Positions 33,757 through 46,149 are shown, counted from the first letter of the stretch. The stretch is 64,000 bases of DNA from Lactuca virosa (GCA_928212115.1 CAKMRJ010003334.1:39283616-39347615); one strand, 5' to 3'. The notes: generated by a model from the sequence alone, not told the origin. Numbers and translations: made by a program.

Positions 33757-36496
33757 TGTGACAACCCGAAATTTCTATCTTGTAAAGTCCTTCAATTGAA
33801 TCAAGATTCAGACTTATTTCTGCTATCTTTCAGCACTGTTTAGGGTCTGTTTGAGTGTTCTAAGTATAGTACATTCAAGGATCGGGTGATAGGAAGTATC
33901 TGATTGAGTCCATTGTGCACTAGTCAAGCCTTAAACTTCATCATGTGGAGTTTACGACCACATCACATGAGTTTACGGCCATAAACTCAAGGTGGCCGTG
34001 AACTCATGTCCATATACATGATATTCCTTCCTTAATTCATCATTATTCACCATTTCAAGTCAAGAAACTCGAATTCTCTCTCAAGTATCATAAGGATCTT
34101 CATTTTGATCTTCAAAAATGTAAGTGTTTCATCCTTTGATTAGTTGATACATCTCCTTATCTGGTATCACCCTTTGATTTCGTCCATAAACTTCATCTCT
34201 TGGGTTAGATCTTCAAGAACACCAAGAACACACACTAGTTCTTGGGCCGAAATCAACCCTTTTTGCTTCCATATCGTAAGTATCTTTTCCATATACTTGT
34301 TATCTAGTAGAAGCTACTGATTTACATCCTTGAAATCAAACAATTACCAAGATCAATGAGAGTTTACGGCCAGGAGCATCTCCCTTGGTCGTAAACCCTT
34401 GTTAAGGCTACTAGTTTGCCCATAAACTCTTCTTAAGGATAGGAATGGGTCTAGAACACTTCCTTGATGCATGAAAGACCTTAAAAACACTCTTTGGCAC
34501 AATACTTCATGATTTTACGACCGTAAACACATAGGGTCGTAAACCCTATGGCTGTAAACACCATAGTGTGGCCATACACCCCTTAGATGCAATCCTTTGT
34601 GATTTTAACACTTCCATATAAGTGTTTCTTAAGTCCTAGGGTGTTTTCCTTAGATGATTAGTTGTTTAAACACTAATTATATACATATATGTGTCATTAT
34701 ATGCTTATTAGGATCCGTTGTGCTCAAGGCTTCACTTGGCACTTAGCATCCGACAAATCGATATTTCATTCGTATCACTCACTGCAGGTGAGTTCATACC
34801 CCTTAACTTACATTTTAAATGATTTTAAATGCTTTTATGGGGGGGGATACAAGTAGAAACATTATAGTTATTATATCAATCACATGTGATTAATAACTAT
34901 CAAACAGACAGATTTCTTATACTTCAAACTATGTTTTCAAACAAATCGCTTCAAATCGTTTTACAAACTCTTTTATATGCAAAACTCTTTATCAAACTCT
35001 TTTAAGCTTATATTTTGTCAAAAGTATGTCTATATAGATATAGTTATATAAGTAGGATTGAAAGGAATTAGGACTGATAACTCGCCTTACTTCCTGTTCC
35101 TTGTTTGGTTGTGGACTTAGGGTATCAGTTGTTTGTCTGAAGGTCGTTTGAATCTTAGTTCTATATTATATGTATGTATATAGATATAAAAGTTCTTCAT
35201 TCAGTTCAATACCTTTGGGTAGCAAAGGTGTACAAACATGTTCATTCATACAAACAACATTACTAGTAAACTATAATAGGTATAGTTTAGGAAGTCACTA
35301 CTTACTATTACTAGAACAATGAAACATACAAGAGTCAGTACATACTATAACGAGAGACAATACTCACTATAAAGAGAAACAGATAGAGCATACTATAACG
35401 AGAGACAATACTCACTATAAAGAGAAACAGATAGAGCATACTATAACGAGAGACAATACTCACTATAAAGAGAAACAGATAGAGCATACTATAACGAGAA
35501 ACAATACATACTACACACTATACACTAGAGAACATACTACATACTAGATAGAGAGAACATACACTACACTAGAACATACTATACAAATACAAGAATACTA
35601 TAAGATTGATGTGAGATACTACTTCATGGCTCGACAATATACTGATGCGTCACGTTTTGTACCCAGAGTCTCCTGGAGGGAGAGCGTGAATTTGTGTATA
35701 GATCTATACGGGACTGACCATCCTACACCTTACTGCTAGCTACAGTGGGACCTGCAGGTCTACGAGTGACGAATGTAATATCATTTCGACGTCTTGAACG
35801 TCGTGTTATACTAGTCGATCAAGTATGGATACAATAATATCACATTTTACCTTAATTAAACTAACAAGTTTAAGGTAGTTAGTACATTGGTAGTTACCTA
35901 GATAAAACTACAGTACATCTTTATTTTCCCATTTCATTCACATTGTGATCTTCTCACATAAACGGTAATGAAAAACTATATTTTTGGTAATGATAGTCAT
36001 ACTTTGGGAAAACTCACACGTTTACAAAAGAACAAACATAGAGAACAGTTGAGTCTTGGTAGAAGACTACTTTAGTAGAAAATATAGGATTTTCTAGGAA
36101 GTTTACAAACATTTACATCAAATACTTACAAACTTTTACATCAAACATTTACAAGTACTTTCTTCAAACTTATACAAACAATGACTCTAAAATACTTATG
36201 GACTCACCAGCTTTAATGCTGATCTACGCTTTCAAAATAACTTGTATTCTCAGGTCACCAGTAGACAGGTACTGATGACCAGGTTTTGAGAAGATGGAGC
36301 ACGTTCAAGACTCATCTCTTATTTTGATTCATATTTTTGGTGTCTTATAAACTATACAGAACACACTTGTATTAAATTATACTATTAATGCAATGGATGA
36401 TGTTGTTGCTTGTTTTACTATTATGCATTGTTGTGATACTATACATGACGTCCTCCGCCCCGAACGTTTCCGCCGTTCCGGCTTTAGGGTGTGACA
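33757..36496 (+). repeat. 3' LTR of gypsy B
   Basis: The LTR is 2740 bp and complete (TGTGACAACCC to GGTGTGACA), unlike the 5' copy. It carries the palindromes (about 33950-33990 and 34360-34560), an 8-base G-run near 34839, and the 48-bp array at 35341-35530. The 3' end contains CCCCGAACGTTTCCGCCGTT, a block also present at the LTR ends of gypsy A. Confidence 0.9.
35341..35530 (+). repeat. 48-bp tandem repeat in the gypsy B 3' LTR
   Basis: Copies begin at 35341, 35389, 35437 and 35485. They match the 5' LTR array. Confidence 0.9.
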
Positions 36497-36501
36497 TTAT
36501 G

Positions 36502-38424
36502 GATTTGATGAATCGGGTATGCAGGTTGATGCTCGATCGGTTAGTTATTGTTTTTATTATTGGTATCTTGGTGTATTCCAAGACCAGTGAGCAGCATGAG
36601 GAGCACCTTCGAGAGCTTTTGGGAGTCTTGAGGCGAGAACGGTTATATGCCAAGTTCTCGAAGTGTGAGTTTTGGTTACGATAGGTCAAGTTCTTAGGGC
36701 ACCTCGTTAATCAAGATGGGATTTTGGTCAATCCGGATAAAATCGAGGCAGTTATTTTGAGACATTATCTATATGGGGTCCATTGTACTGTTTACACGGA
36801 TCACAAGAGTTTGCGATATCATATGGACCAGCCGAACCTGAACATGAGGCAGCGCAGGTGGCTGGACGTGGTCAAGGATTATGACTGCGAGATTCTTTAT
36901 CATCCGGGTAAATCGAATGTTGTCGCGGATGCCTTGAGCCGCAAGTCGGTTGGATCTTCATTGGGGACATGTGTATGAGGATATCCATTGATTCTCCACT
37001 GTTGGATTTGATCAGAGGGGTACATACAGAAGGATTCAAGAAGGAGAAATGGAAATAGGAGAGGATCGGGGGTGAGATCGACATGTTTGTCACCGATAGT
37101 TGGGGGTTGTTGACTCGGTGTGGACGGGTCTGGGTTCCGATTTCTGGTGGCTCATAAGTCTCACTTTTCGATACACCCGGGAGCCACCAAGATGTATCGA
37201 GATTTGAGGCTAAGTTACTGGTGGCAGTGTATGAAGAGGGAGATAGCCTGGTATGTTGAGAGGTGCTTGACCTGTAGGATGGTCAAGGCCGAGCATCAGA
37301 GGCCACATGGCAAGCTGTAGGCTTTGGATATTCCCATGTGGAAGTGGGAACAGATTACCATGGATTTTATCACCAAGCTACCGAATACTGCCAAGGCTTT
37401 TGATGCTATATGGGTCATCGTGGATCGATTAACCAAGAGTGCCCACTTGTTGGCCATCCCGGAGAGCTCCTCGTCCGAAAAGTTGGCCGATGTGTATGTT
37501 CGGGAGATTGTTGCTCGTCATGGGGTTCCAGTCTCCATTGTATCAGCCCGAGATGTTCGGTTCACTTCCAGATTCTGGCAGAAGTTCCATGAGGAATTGG
37601 GTACGAGGCTACATTTCAGCACTGCATATCATCCGCAGACCGACGGCCAGAGTGAGTGGACCATTCAGAAACTTGAGGGGATGTTGTGGGCTTGTGTCAT
37701 ATATTTCAGTGGGAGTTGGGATTCCTACCTACAACTTGTGGAGTTTACCTACAACAACAAGTATCACTCTAGCATTGGTGCCCCACCTTTTGAGCTCTTG
37801 TATGGTCGGAGATGTCGTACCCCATTTTGTTGGGGGGAGGTTGGTCACAGAGTCATGGGAAGGACTAAGGTAGTCCTTCAGACCACGGAGCTTATTCAGC
37901 AGATTAGACAGAGACTACAGACAGCTCAGAGTCGGTAGAAAAGTTATGCCGACCGACGCCGATCAGAGTTGGAATTTCAAGTCGACGATATGGTACTACT
38001 GAAGGTCTCACCCTGGAAGGGTGTGATAGGCTTCAGGAAGAGGGGAAAATTGGGTCCCCGATATATTGGAACGTTCCGTGTGATCGCTAGGGTATGCATA
38101 GTAGCCTACCGGTTGGAATTGTCGAGGGTGCTCGACCAGATTCACAACACTTTCCATGTTTCACAGTTGCGGAAGTGCGTGTTGGATGATGAGGCAGTGG
38201 CCCCTTTGGATGATATTCAGGTCGATGAGCGACTGAATTATGTTGAGAGGCCGGTAGCGATAATGGAGATAAAGATGAAGGTTTTTCGCAACAAGGAGAT
38301 ACCTTTGGTAAAGGTTCATTGGCAACATCGGAAAGGCTTCGAGTGGACCTGGGAGCTAGAGGCGGAGATGCGAGAGCATTATCCTGAGTTATTTGTCGTA
38401 GCCGACTTCGAGGACGAAGTCTAG
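36502..38424 (+). pseudogene. Gypsy C RT end, RNase H, integrase and C-terminal domain
   Basis: The RT resumes at MDLMNRVC (36502) to KFSKCEFWLR and stops (TAG at 36682). A large deletion then joins NPDKIEAV to an RNase H tail (HYLYGVHCTVYTDHKSL, 36724-36978), removing roughly 100 codons. Integrase zinc-binding (HPGATKMYRDLRLSYWW...CLTCRMVKAEHQ, 37120-37320), core (MDFITKLP, SARDVRFTS, GQSEWTIQ; all three acidic residues kept; 37324-37938) and the C-terminal region (KVSPWKGVIGFRKRGKLGPRYIG... FEWTWELEAEMREHYPELF, 37969-38424) follow, each closed by nonsense codons at 37318, 37936 and so on. Confidence 0.85.
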
Positions 38425-38441
38425 TTCAAGTAGGGGAGAAT

Positions 38442-40151
38442 TGTAACATCCCGATGTTAAGGTATTTTCAATTTTAGCCCTAAGTATGAAAAAATATTTC
38501 ATTTTGACCATTGGGTTTGAAAAGGATTGCAAGAATGGCCCGGAGTGGCATTTTGGTAATTTGGCCACGAGGTTAGTACGTTGAGCGTACGTTGTGTACA
38601 CTAGGCATACTCGGGTGAACCCTAGTACGCTCGATGTACACCGCGTACGTGGTTAACCTTCAAACCCTAATTTTTAGGGTGTTGTCCATATATAAGCATC
38701 ATTATCCCTCATTTCTCATTCCCTCACCAGCCTCCATCTGAGAAAAACAACCCCAAGCTAACCCTAAGTGAGAAGAGTGGATTTTGAGCTCATTTTTATG
38801 CTTTGGTAGTGTTCTTGAAGAAGAAGAAGTTGGTTCAAGGACTTGGAGCTTGGGGAGAAGCTTGGATTTGGGATTCTTCACTTGTTAGCTACCTCCAAAA
38901 GGTAAAAAAGCTCCTTTCTTAATCACCTTATCTTGTAGATCTAGCCATTTCTTCATTCATGGCACTTTTGGTCCCAAATGTGGTGATTTATGAGCATGGC
39001 ATGCTCTTAACCAAATAAGTCGTTCTTTCAGACCTTATGAGGGGTCTCGAGTCATAAAAATGTGGGTTTGATGCTTAGTTTTGCTCCATGCATTCTATAG
39101 AAGGTCTTAAGGCATTAAGATGTTGAGATTTTGTGTATTAAGCACTTAATGGACATGCAAAGTCATAAAGTTGGAAACTTTATGACTCTTAGTGGTATTT
39201 TGGCCTTGTATCTGAAAGTTGGACGTGAGAGCTTAATGCATTAAGCTCTTATTGAGGAAATGGGGTTCTGAGCGTACGTCGTGCGTACCTCAGCGTACGT
39301 CACGCGTACGTGGTCAATTTCCAGACTCCGGTCAAGGCTCGAGTACGCCCAGGGTAGGAGTTGAGTACGCTCCGCGTACTCGGCTGAGTGGACCAAGTTG
39401 ACTCCTTGACCTGTTGACTTTGACTTTGAATTTAACCAGAGTTGACCAAGTTTGACTTAAGGGTATTTTGGGTTGGTCTTTATCTGTTGAATATGTGACA
39501 TGGGGAGCCGATATTTGGAGCAGTGTATTGTTCAGCTTTCGTCAGACTACGAGGTGATTTTTCCTCACTGTACTTATGGGTCGAAGACAACAAGGTCGGA
39601 CCATTGGATTAGATATCCTGATTTGTTGTATGCTGTTATGCGGAGTTATGTGGTACTGGTTATGTGATTAGACTGGTAGATCTGTAGGACTAACCATTGT
39701 TATATGTTATTGATTGATAATGTTATTCATTGATATGTTATGGTTTACTGGGTTGAGGTGGAACAGTGGATAGACTGAAGGCCAAGATACCCAAGGCGGA
39801 CCAGTCAGGCCGAAGGCCCAGAAAGTGGTCCATATAGGTTGTAGGCACGGTGAGGCGGTCCAGTCATATTGAATGCTCTGTATGCATGTTGTTGTTTGTT
39901 ATGTTTATGTGGTGGTACCTTGGGGGAACTCACTAAGCGTTAGCTTACAATTTTAGTTTTGTTTCAGGTACTTCTGAGGGCCGTGGCAAGGAGAAGGTGT
40001 GACCGTACATAACATTGGTTTTTATGTTATTGATCTTGGGAGACTTGATTTTGAATAATGTTTTTGGAAACAATGGTTATGTAAACACTTCTTTTTAGTA
40101 AATGGGTTGTTTTGGAAAGTTCAAATTTGTTGTGACTTTTGAGATGTTACA
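38442..40151 (+). repeat. 3' LTR of gypsy C
   Basis: The LTR is 1710 bp, TGTAACATCCCGATG... to ...GAGATGTTACA. TATATAAG at 38689-38696 is the likely core promoter. GTACG palindromes lie upstream (38571-38655) and downstream (39271-39383). It is homologous to the solo LTR at 1794-14394. The flank AGCAT (40152-40156) would be the duplication, but its partner is lost on the left. Confidence 0.88.
38689..38696 (+). promoter_or_regulatory. TATA box of the gypsy C LTR
   Basis: TATATAAG sits 30-110 bp downstream of a cluster of GTACG/CGTAC sites and about 580 bp upstream of the second cluster. Confidence 0.5.
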
Positions 40152-40494
40152 AGCATTAGAGGAGGTGGAGGTTCAAGAGGCAGTAGATGAGGTGGAGGTT
40201 TAAGAGGCAGTAGAGGAGGTGGAAGTTCAAGAGGCAGTAGAGGAGGTACAAGTTCAAGAGGCAGTAGAAGAGGTGCAAGTTCCAGAGTTCCCAATAGTAC
40301 CACACTTTTCTGACTTGTTGAAGAGGATGAGAAAAAGAAAGTCAGATAGAATCTTACAGTTGAAGTTGGGTAAAAGAGTTGGTAATGATGGTGATCCAAG
40401 AATTCAAAGGAAAAAGCTCTTAATATATAGTAAAATAGTGTTTGGTAATGTGGTCATAGTTTATTGTCTTTATGAAACTCGGTTGTTTTTCATT
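40152..40494 (+). pseudogene. MULE transposase C-terminal remnant with 27-bp repeats
   Basis: A 27-bp unit (GAGGTGGAGGTTCAAGAGGCAGTA type) is repeated about 4.5 times, with GGCAGTA at 40179, 40206, 40233 and 40260. In one frame it encodes an acidic VQEAVEEV repeat, in another SRGSRGG. It is followed by RMRKRKSDRILQLKLGKRV, which resembles the basic K-P-S-E-R-I-x-K-L-K-L tail of plant Mutator-like transposases. Upstream parts were lost or displaced by gypsy C. The family call rests on this tail alone. Confidence 0.5.
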
Positions 40495-41126
40495 TAAGAA
40501 AGTTTGTTGTCTAAATTGGAATGTTTGTATGAAAGATGTTTTATTGTAGGATAATGGTCTTTATCATGTAACAAAGTACGTTGCCTAAATTGGAATGTTT
40601 TAGTTTTTTTCTATGAAAGTTGTTTTAATTTACTTCCAATGAATTTATCATGTTAGACACTTGGTTTCCTAATTTATTGCATGTATGCATACAAATGGGC
40701 AATGTGGTACATTAACAATATTTGTGCATGATGTAGATGCACCAAAACAATGTGGTCCCATTAGTTTAATAATTATTCACTTTCTGCACATTAAAAGGGA
40801 ACATAGTGGTCCACTCTTGCATATTCCATGTACTGATACACATTTCACAAACAAAATAAGTTTAATAATACAAAACTAGTCATTATAATAAGGTCAAGAC
40901 AACTTTCCAAGTACAATTTCCATTAACTTACATAGAGGAGTATCTTACAAACTGATTTCTAGGACCAAAACACTACCCAATCATCCACAAGCTTACATTG
41001 AACCCACTGCCATAATCTAACAAAATACATGCATATTGGTTGGAATTATACATCAATCGTACAAAAGACATGCATCTTGGTTGGAATTTTTACATCAACC
41101 ATACAAAAGACTTAAAAGTTATGTCA

Positions 41127-41818
41127 TCACTTCCATAACTTTATGACACACCAAACCAACCCTACAAACAAGCAGATACAAAGCAACATAGTCCACATCA
41201 AACACCTCTTCAGCCTTGCAATCCTAGCTTCATGCTTAGCCACCAACCTTTCCAGTTGAACTACTCTTTTGTCGTTCTTGGCCTTGACAAGCAAACACTG
41301 TAACAAATCCAATTTCTATTCCATGCCATACAACTTCTCCTTGTAGTATCATGGTTGTAGCCAATCATCTATCCAATGGAAGAATCTACAACTCCTCCTT
41401 TCAATCATCTATCCAAGTCAAAAAGCAAAATAATAATCAAAAATCTAAAATCGAGCATGAAAATTCAAACATCAAAGAAATTTAACAAATTTCAGCTCAA
41501 AAGATCACAGATCAAACATCGCAAGTCACCAAACATCATTGATCAAGATTTCAGCTAACCTAAACATCGTAAATTAAAATCATACATGACATTTACCAAA
41601 ACCGAAGCTAGCTTTTATCACATTCTAAAGAAATAAACAAATATTGCTCAAATCGGAGATTACCAGTGAGTTGGGACAGTTCAAAAAGCAGCGTGCATGG
41701 TTTTTTTTGCCATCTACAATGTCCTTTTAAGTACTTCCAAGCCACAGTAACAATTCTGCACTTCGTCCTCGTTACCAAAGTGAGGAATGACCAAGTTGTA
41801 GGAAGAAGACGACGACAT
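41127..41818 (-). pseudogene. GRF-type zinc-finger protein, broken (2 exons)
   Basis: Exon 1 (41818-41664) starts MSSSSSYNLVIPHFGNEDEVQ and gives the first half of a GRF finger (CYCGLEVLKRT, then a stop in place of the Trp codon, then a frame slip before NCPNSL and a GTAATC donor). After an intron (41663-41386) exon 2 (41385-41127) gives FFHWIDDWLQP, stops at TGA and TAG, and continues KLDLLQCLLVKAKNDKRVVQLERLVAKHEARIARL (coiled coil) and a C-terminal hydrophobic helix (MLLCICLFVGLVWCVI). This order (GRF finger, coiled coil, membrane helix) is common in small plant proteins of unknown role. At least four lesions make it a pseudogene. It faces the MULE remnant, so it may have been carried by that transposon. 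Confidence 0.78.
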
Positions 41819-41899
41819 TGTGCAAGAATGGTTTTGAGAGCTGTTAGGGTTTTTGGGATTTCGAATACGGGAATAAAGGTGAAGAAAGTGTGCCGATTA

Positions 41900-42126
41900 A
41901 GGGTTTCAATTAATAACCCCTAATGTCGTGTCTTACACGAGGGATGAAGCTTCCAGGCCAGCCTTGCCAACGAAGCGTCGAAACCAACTGAACCTTTAAA
42001 ATTGAGGATAAATGTGTAATTAACATGTAATTTGAAAGTTGAAGGACTAATTGCACAAAAAAATAACTTGAGTGACCAATCTGGGACAAAGCCAAAAGTT
42101 TGTTGTGCTACAGTGTCAATTTCCCG
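41900..42126. mobile_element. Possible right terminus of a MULE
   Basis: The reverse complement from 42126 reads GGGAAATTGACACTGTAGCA, then a text typical of plant MULE termini (TTTGTCCCAGATTGGTCACTC, then TTAGTCCTTC). No left partner was found in the window, as expected if it was lost together with the left part of gypsy C. Confidence 0.4.
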
Positions 42127-43651
42127 TAAATTTACTTTATAAATTAATATACATACTATTACCAACAAAATTAATTAGAAAATATTTGTAAAATTTAATC
42201 ATAAAATATGTTTATATGCTATACCTTGAAAAAATATACCCATTTATAAAAGTAAAAATTGTTTTGAATTTAGATGATTTTTGAACTATCCCACCAATAA
42301 AGTTATGCGGAGTGGGCTATGCCAGCAAAGCTGAGTCAGCTCGACAAATACTACGCCTGTAGCTCGGCATGTTGAGCTCGGTGTTTAAGGCGGCAATTGC
42401 TTGAAGATGAGAGAGAAAGTCTCTCTTCTCCCACGAGCCACTCTTTCTTTTCCTCTCTTCTTCCCGACTCCCTAACCATGACAAAAGTTTTATACATTCT
42501 TGGTGGGTTGAGATAGAGTTGAGGTGGAGCTCAGTGAGCTCAACACAAGTGGAGTGAGCCTAATAACCAAGTTTAACAATTGTTATACCTATGAACCTAG
42601 CTTTTTTAAGAGGTGTAACCATGGGAGTTAAAAAATTGTTTCATTCTTATGGATTTTGCATGGTTTTCCCTTTGTTTTACTCGTTACCGATTCAATTGGT
42701 AAACATATACATACATGTATTTTACATTTTTTTTAAGATGGCATGAAAAATATTATTCAAAACCCCAATACAAGGACACTATAGGAGTATACTATTCAAC
42801 TCTTCGTCTCTTCTCTTCGAATAATTGTCTCATACAACAAAAAAAAGACACCAAAATGTTGCCTAAAGAGTTGGTAGCTTGGTGCACATACAAGTGTGAT
42901 TGATGGAATCTAAATGTGATGCTCATATTTGGAATAAATGCATTGAAACCGTTTGTTGGTTAAGTTTATCAGTTTCACTTAATTCGTAATTTTATGACAT
43001 TTGTAGCTGTCACTTGACACAAACTTATGTGAAACACAAGTTGGTCAACAAATCCAATGTGTTGAATTGAAGAGGAACATGTGTGTGGTCAAGAAAGCCA
43101 ACATGATGATGATGAAGCTCATATTGAAACAAGTGCATTAAAACTATTTATTGGTCAGGTTGGTCACTTTCAAACATTAGCGAACAATTTATTTTTTTAT
43201 TTTTTATTTTTTATAAAACACATATGAACTAGAAATTTGATGAAGTTCAATTTGGTCAAGAAACCCAAAAATTTGAGAAACATATTGGGGTTGTGATGGC
43301 AACCAAAATGTTGAAGCTCATAAGAGCAATCACACACTTCTTTGATGATCAAAACTTATAACTTCCTATAAAAAAAAAGTTATAGCTGCATTATAACAGT
43401 AATTGACAAATATAAATACTGTAGTAGTTCCTGAATATATCATCACCATTAATCTAAAACCCTTGATGAATGATGAACATTATTTACAAAGAACGTGAGG
43501 CACCATATGTCCTTATCATATAGGTCTATAACAATGAAATGAAAGTAACAGCATCTTATTTCAACATCTAAGGGATTCCCTCATGAATTCACATTCCACA
43601 TAATCAGAACTTGAAGTTTATGAATGAAATCCCATTAATCTGGTTGTGCTT
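42127..43651. other. Unassigned DNA with a diverged internal duplication
   Basis: Between the MULE end and PEX12 no gene is recognised. 42290-42600 has GAGCTC-rich ends that resemble each other in inverted orientation (AGCTGAGTCAGCTC against AGCTCACTGAGCTC) and could be a degenerate MITE. 42900-43340 contains two related blocks of about 200 bp (GATGCTCATATTTGG...GCATTGAAAC...TTGGTT and GAAGCTCATATTGAA...GCATTAAAAC...TTGGTC). The last ~200 bp probably include the PEX12 3' UTR. Confidence 0.4.
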
Positions 43652-44405
43652 CTACAAGTCATGAAAGAGCCTCCTAATATGGTCCACAGATGCAGGAACC
43701 AATGTAACCGGGCAGTGGTTATACTATTAATTAACACAGAGAACAAAATTTTAGTTGACCTTTGACCCAATTGATTAGTCAAACATAGTTTAATACAATA
43801 GTCAAAAGGATTCATATTTCATACCTGTGAAACATACTTGAATACACAAGCATAGCAAAACACAAACCCAGAAACCGTAATTGCTGATGGATTTGCACGC
43901 TTCTGTGAACACAGAGGACATAATGTCCGGTCAGCTGCCAGTGGGATACCCTCCTTCGCCACCTGTGTTACACTTACACATAATATATATATATAATTTT
44001 ATACAACTATGCATATAATCTTAAGTTATATAAATTTGTTGAATGAATGAATGAATGAGATATTAGGGTACCTTAGGTGGGGGAGGAGGAGGTGGTGGAG
44101 GATACACAGTAGGAGCCAACATTCTCTCCTCAGCAGATTGGTACCACCATTCCATCATCTATAAAGTATAAACACCACAATACATCATCTTCTAAAAATT
44201 TCACTTTTATATAAACTCATTTAGAGATTAAATAAAAAAAAGTAACCTTAAAACCAAATACTGCAGCTATGAGACCAGTTTGTGCATAGTCAAGAACTGC
44301 ATAACCACAACTCAGCAATACTCCTTGTACTGCCTGAAATTCAAATTCAAATTCAAATTTGTTTGTAGCAAAATGTAAAATGTGTCTTTAATTTATATAT
44401 TCAAG

Positions 44406-44437
<32 letters not shown>

Positions 44438-45998
44438 CCTTTACCCAAGGAGGCCCACAAAGTCTTTCACGTTCATTACTTCTTATTTTGGAAATTCTTG
44501 AAGATGTATCCATCTACCTTGACATGAAAAGTCAACTAAGTCAAAGTAGTTAAGCATCATAAAGTTAGGGGAGTCTGAAAAATCAAAATGTATACCAGTT
44601 CTTGTCCTGTAGCTCTACAAACATGGAGTCCAAGTGCATGTAATCCCGGGGAGTAGAATCCAGTAGCATCCAATAGGTATAACAACTGGTAAGCAAATGC
44701 TAATCCTACACCATTACAATTTACAAATTTATGTATTATAAACCCATTCATAACTCATAACTCATAACAATATCTTAATTACCTTCACTTCCAGCATGGA
44801 CCCAAGGGTAACAAGTGGCAACAATCTTATGCATTCTTTTCCTGAATTGTGTTCTCACTGACAACTCTGTATGTGTATCCAGACTGCTGGTTGAAGCAAA
44901 TGAAGTGTCCATGTCACCTAAATTCTCAATTTGATCAAATGTTTCATTGACATTTCCCCAGAGACTGGCTTGAAGTGCAGCTTCTCTTTCTTTATTGTAG
45001 ATTGAATGCAACTTTGACTTGAGATATGGCAACACAACCAGAAACACAACTGAGAGAAGCTTTTGATGCTTTCTTATTCCAGAATGCTGACTTCTGTTTC
45101 CTGTTTCTATACGAAGGTCCTCCTTTTTCATGTGGATATTAACTGCTCTCCTTCTTAGGCCATATAAAGACTCTGCAAATGAAGCATCTGGAGAACACAA
45201 TAGCACCACATGAACATACTGAAATTGAAATATAACAACAACAAAAGTATATGAAAGAACGATGATTTCCTTTCCAATCAAACATTTATGATGAACCTAC
45301 TTTCAAAGATGGATTTGCTTACTTTTAGCAGGTTGCTTCAGACTATAGACAGCCCCCTAAAGCCTAAACACTTGTTATAAACTAACATTTCTATGACTGG
45401 CTATCCTGCTCCTAAATTGACTCTCCATGATCAATTCATGTAGCACATTTTAACTAAAAGAGAAGTTCATTCTCCTGGTAAGGTCGTGAAATAGTTCATC
45501 AATGTTTTTTTCACTGAAAACTATGAACATACTCAAATGAGATTGGTGAAATTTATCCAACCAATGGATAGAGGGTTCAATTTGGTTGCAGTACTACGAG
45601 TGCAATAAAAACGCATAGCAAAATATCTAATCAATCTACTAATATACACACGATTAAGAAGAGGAAGTGCGAGATCTACCTGTGGTTCGTAAACTATGGG
45701 TTTCTAGAATGAGAGTAAGGGCAGCAAAGAACTCGTCTTCATAATCCAAGACTTTATGGAGGAAAGGCCTTCTTAGCGCTAAAACCTGATATCATTCCAT
45801 TTGATTCAAAAAATGAACAAACACACAAGATGAAATCTAGAATTGAAATGACGAATGAATACAATTATGGAATAAGTAGAAGGAGCATACACCGATGGAG
45901 TAGGTAAGAGCAGCCCGTAGACTGGAGGGAAGCTGTTGGGCAGCGGACATCTCGAAGAAGGTGGGACGACTACCTTGACCTCCCACCTGGAACAACAT
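43652..45998 (-). CDS. PEX12: Peroxisome biogenesis factor 12 (RING-type E3 subunit)
   Basis: PEX12 is an integral peroxisomal membrane protein. With PEX2 and PEX10 it forms the RING ubiquitin ligase that modifies the import receptor PEX5 for recycling. I read nine coding exons: 45998-45891, 45785-45680, 45187-44783, 44705-44596, 44513-44439, 44333-44247, 44158-44072, 43962-43825 and 43723-43652. All introns are GT-AG. They add up to 1188 nt, 395 residues, close to the ~390 of plant PEX12. The start MLFQVGGQGSRPTFFEM is family-typical. Conserved segments include FAESLYGLRR, VVLPYLKSKL, LLYLLDATGFYSPGL and VYPPPPPPPPPK (proline run, ~residue 318). The C-terminal RING-like part has C341, C344, C362, C365 and C376, the incomplete Zn pattern normal for PEX12. 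No lesion is seen, so the gene should be functional. Confidence 0.95.
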
Positions 45999-46140
45999 CT
46001 CTCTCCCTGTGTGTACTTGGGAGCCTGCTTGGCGCTTGCTTTTGCTTTTGGTGGTTTTGTGGGGAAGATGAATTTTGGTTGAATCCTTGATTCCTTTCTC
46101 TTTTCTCTTGCACCTCTATTATCCCGCAAGCTAAATCGCC
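45999..46140 (-). promoter_or_regulatory. PEX12 5' UTR and proximal promoter
   Basis: The first 25 bp upstream of the ATG carry a GAGAGAGATG-type leader with CT-repeat character. The frame is open upstream to 46129, but without a Met that fits the family, so the ATG at 45998 is kept. Confidence 0.4.
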
Positions 46141-46149
46141 TTTCACTCT

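Larger units (their letters stand above)
17913..36496 (+). mobile_element. Gypsy element B (Tekay-type), complete but nested
   Basis: LTRs start TGTGACAACCCGAAA at 17913 and 33757, and the element ends GGTGTGACA at 36496. The perfect 5-bp duplication TTATG flanks it. The inside holds an extra ORF, gag, protease, RT, RNase H, integrase and a chromodomain on the plus strand. Two later insertions interrupt it: complete copia 1 (19940-27159) in the 5' LTR and a solo LTR (28458-29247) in gag. Without them the element is about 10.6 kb. Confidence 0.92.
15525..40151 (+). mobile_element. Gypsy element C (5'-truncated), split by gypsy B
   Basis: Gag starts at 15665 and the 3' LTR ends at 40151. The body continues across gypsy B, which is inserted in the RT with duplication TTATG (17908-17912 and 36497-36501). 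No 5' LTR or primer site is visible before gag: the sequence up to the MITE at 15503 is too short, so the left end is lost. The element encodes gag, protease, RT, RNase H, integrase and a C-terminal domain, all with lesions. The left limit given here is approximate. Confidence 0.8.

Noticed and set aside
45806..46129. Separate 107-codon minus-strand gene at the PEX12 start
   Set aside because: It is a different frame over PEX12 exon 1, intron 1 and 5' UTR.
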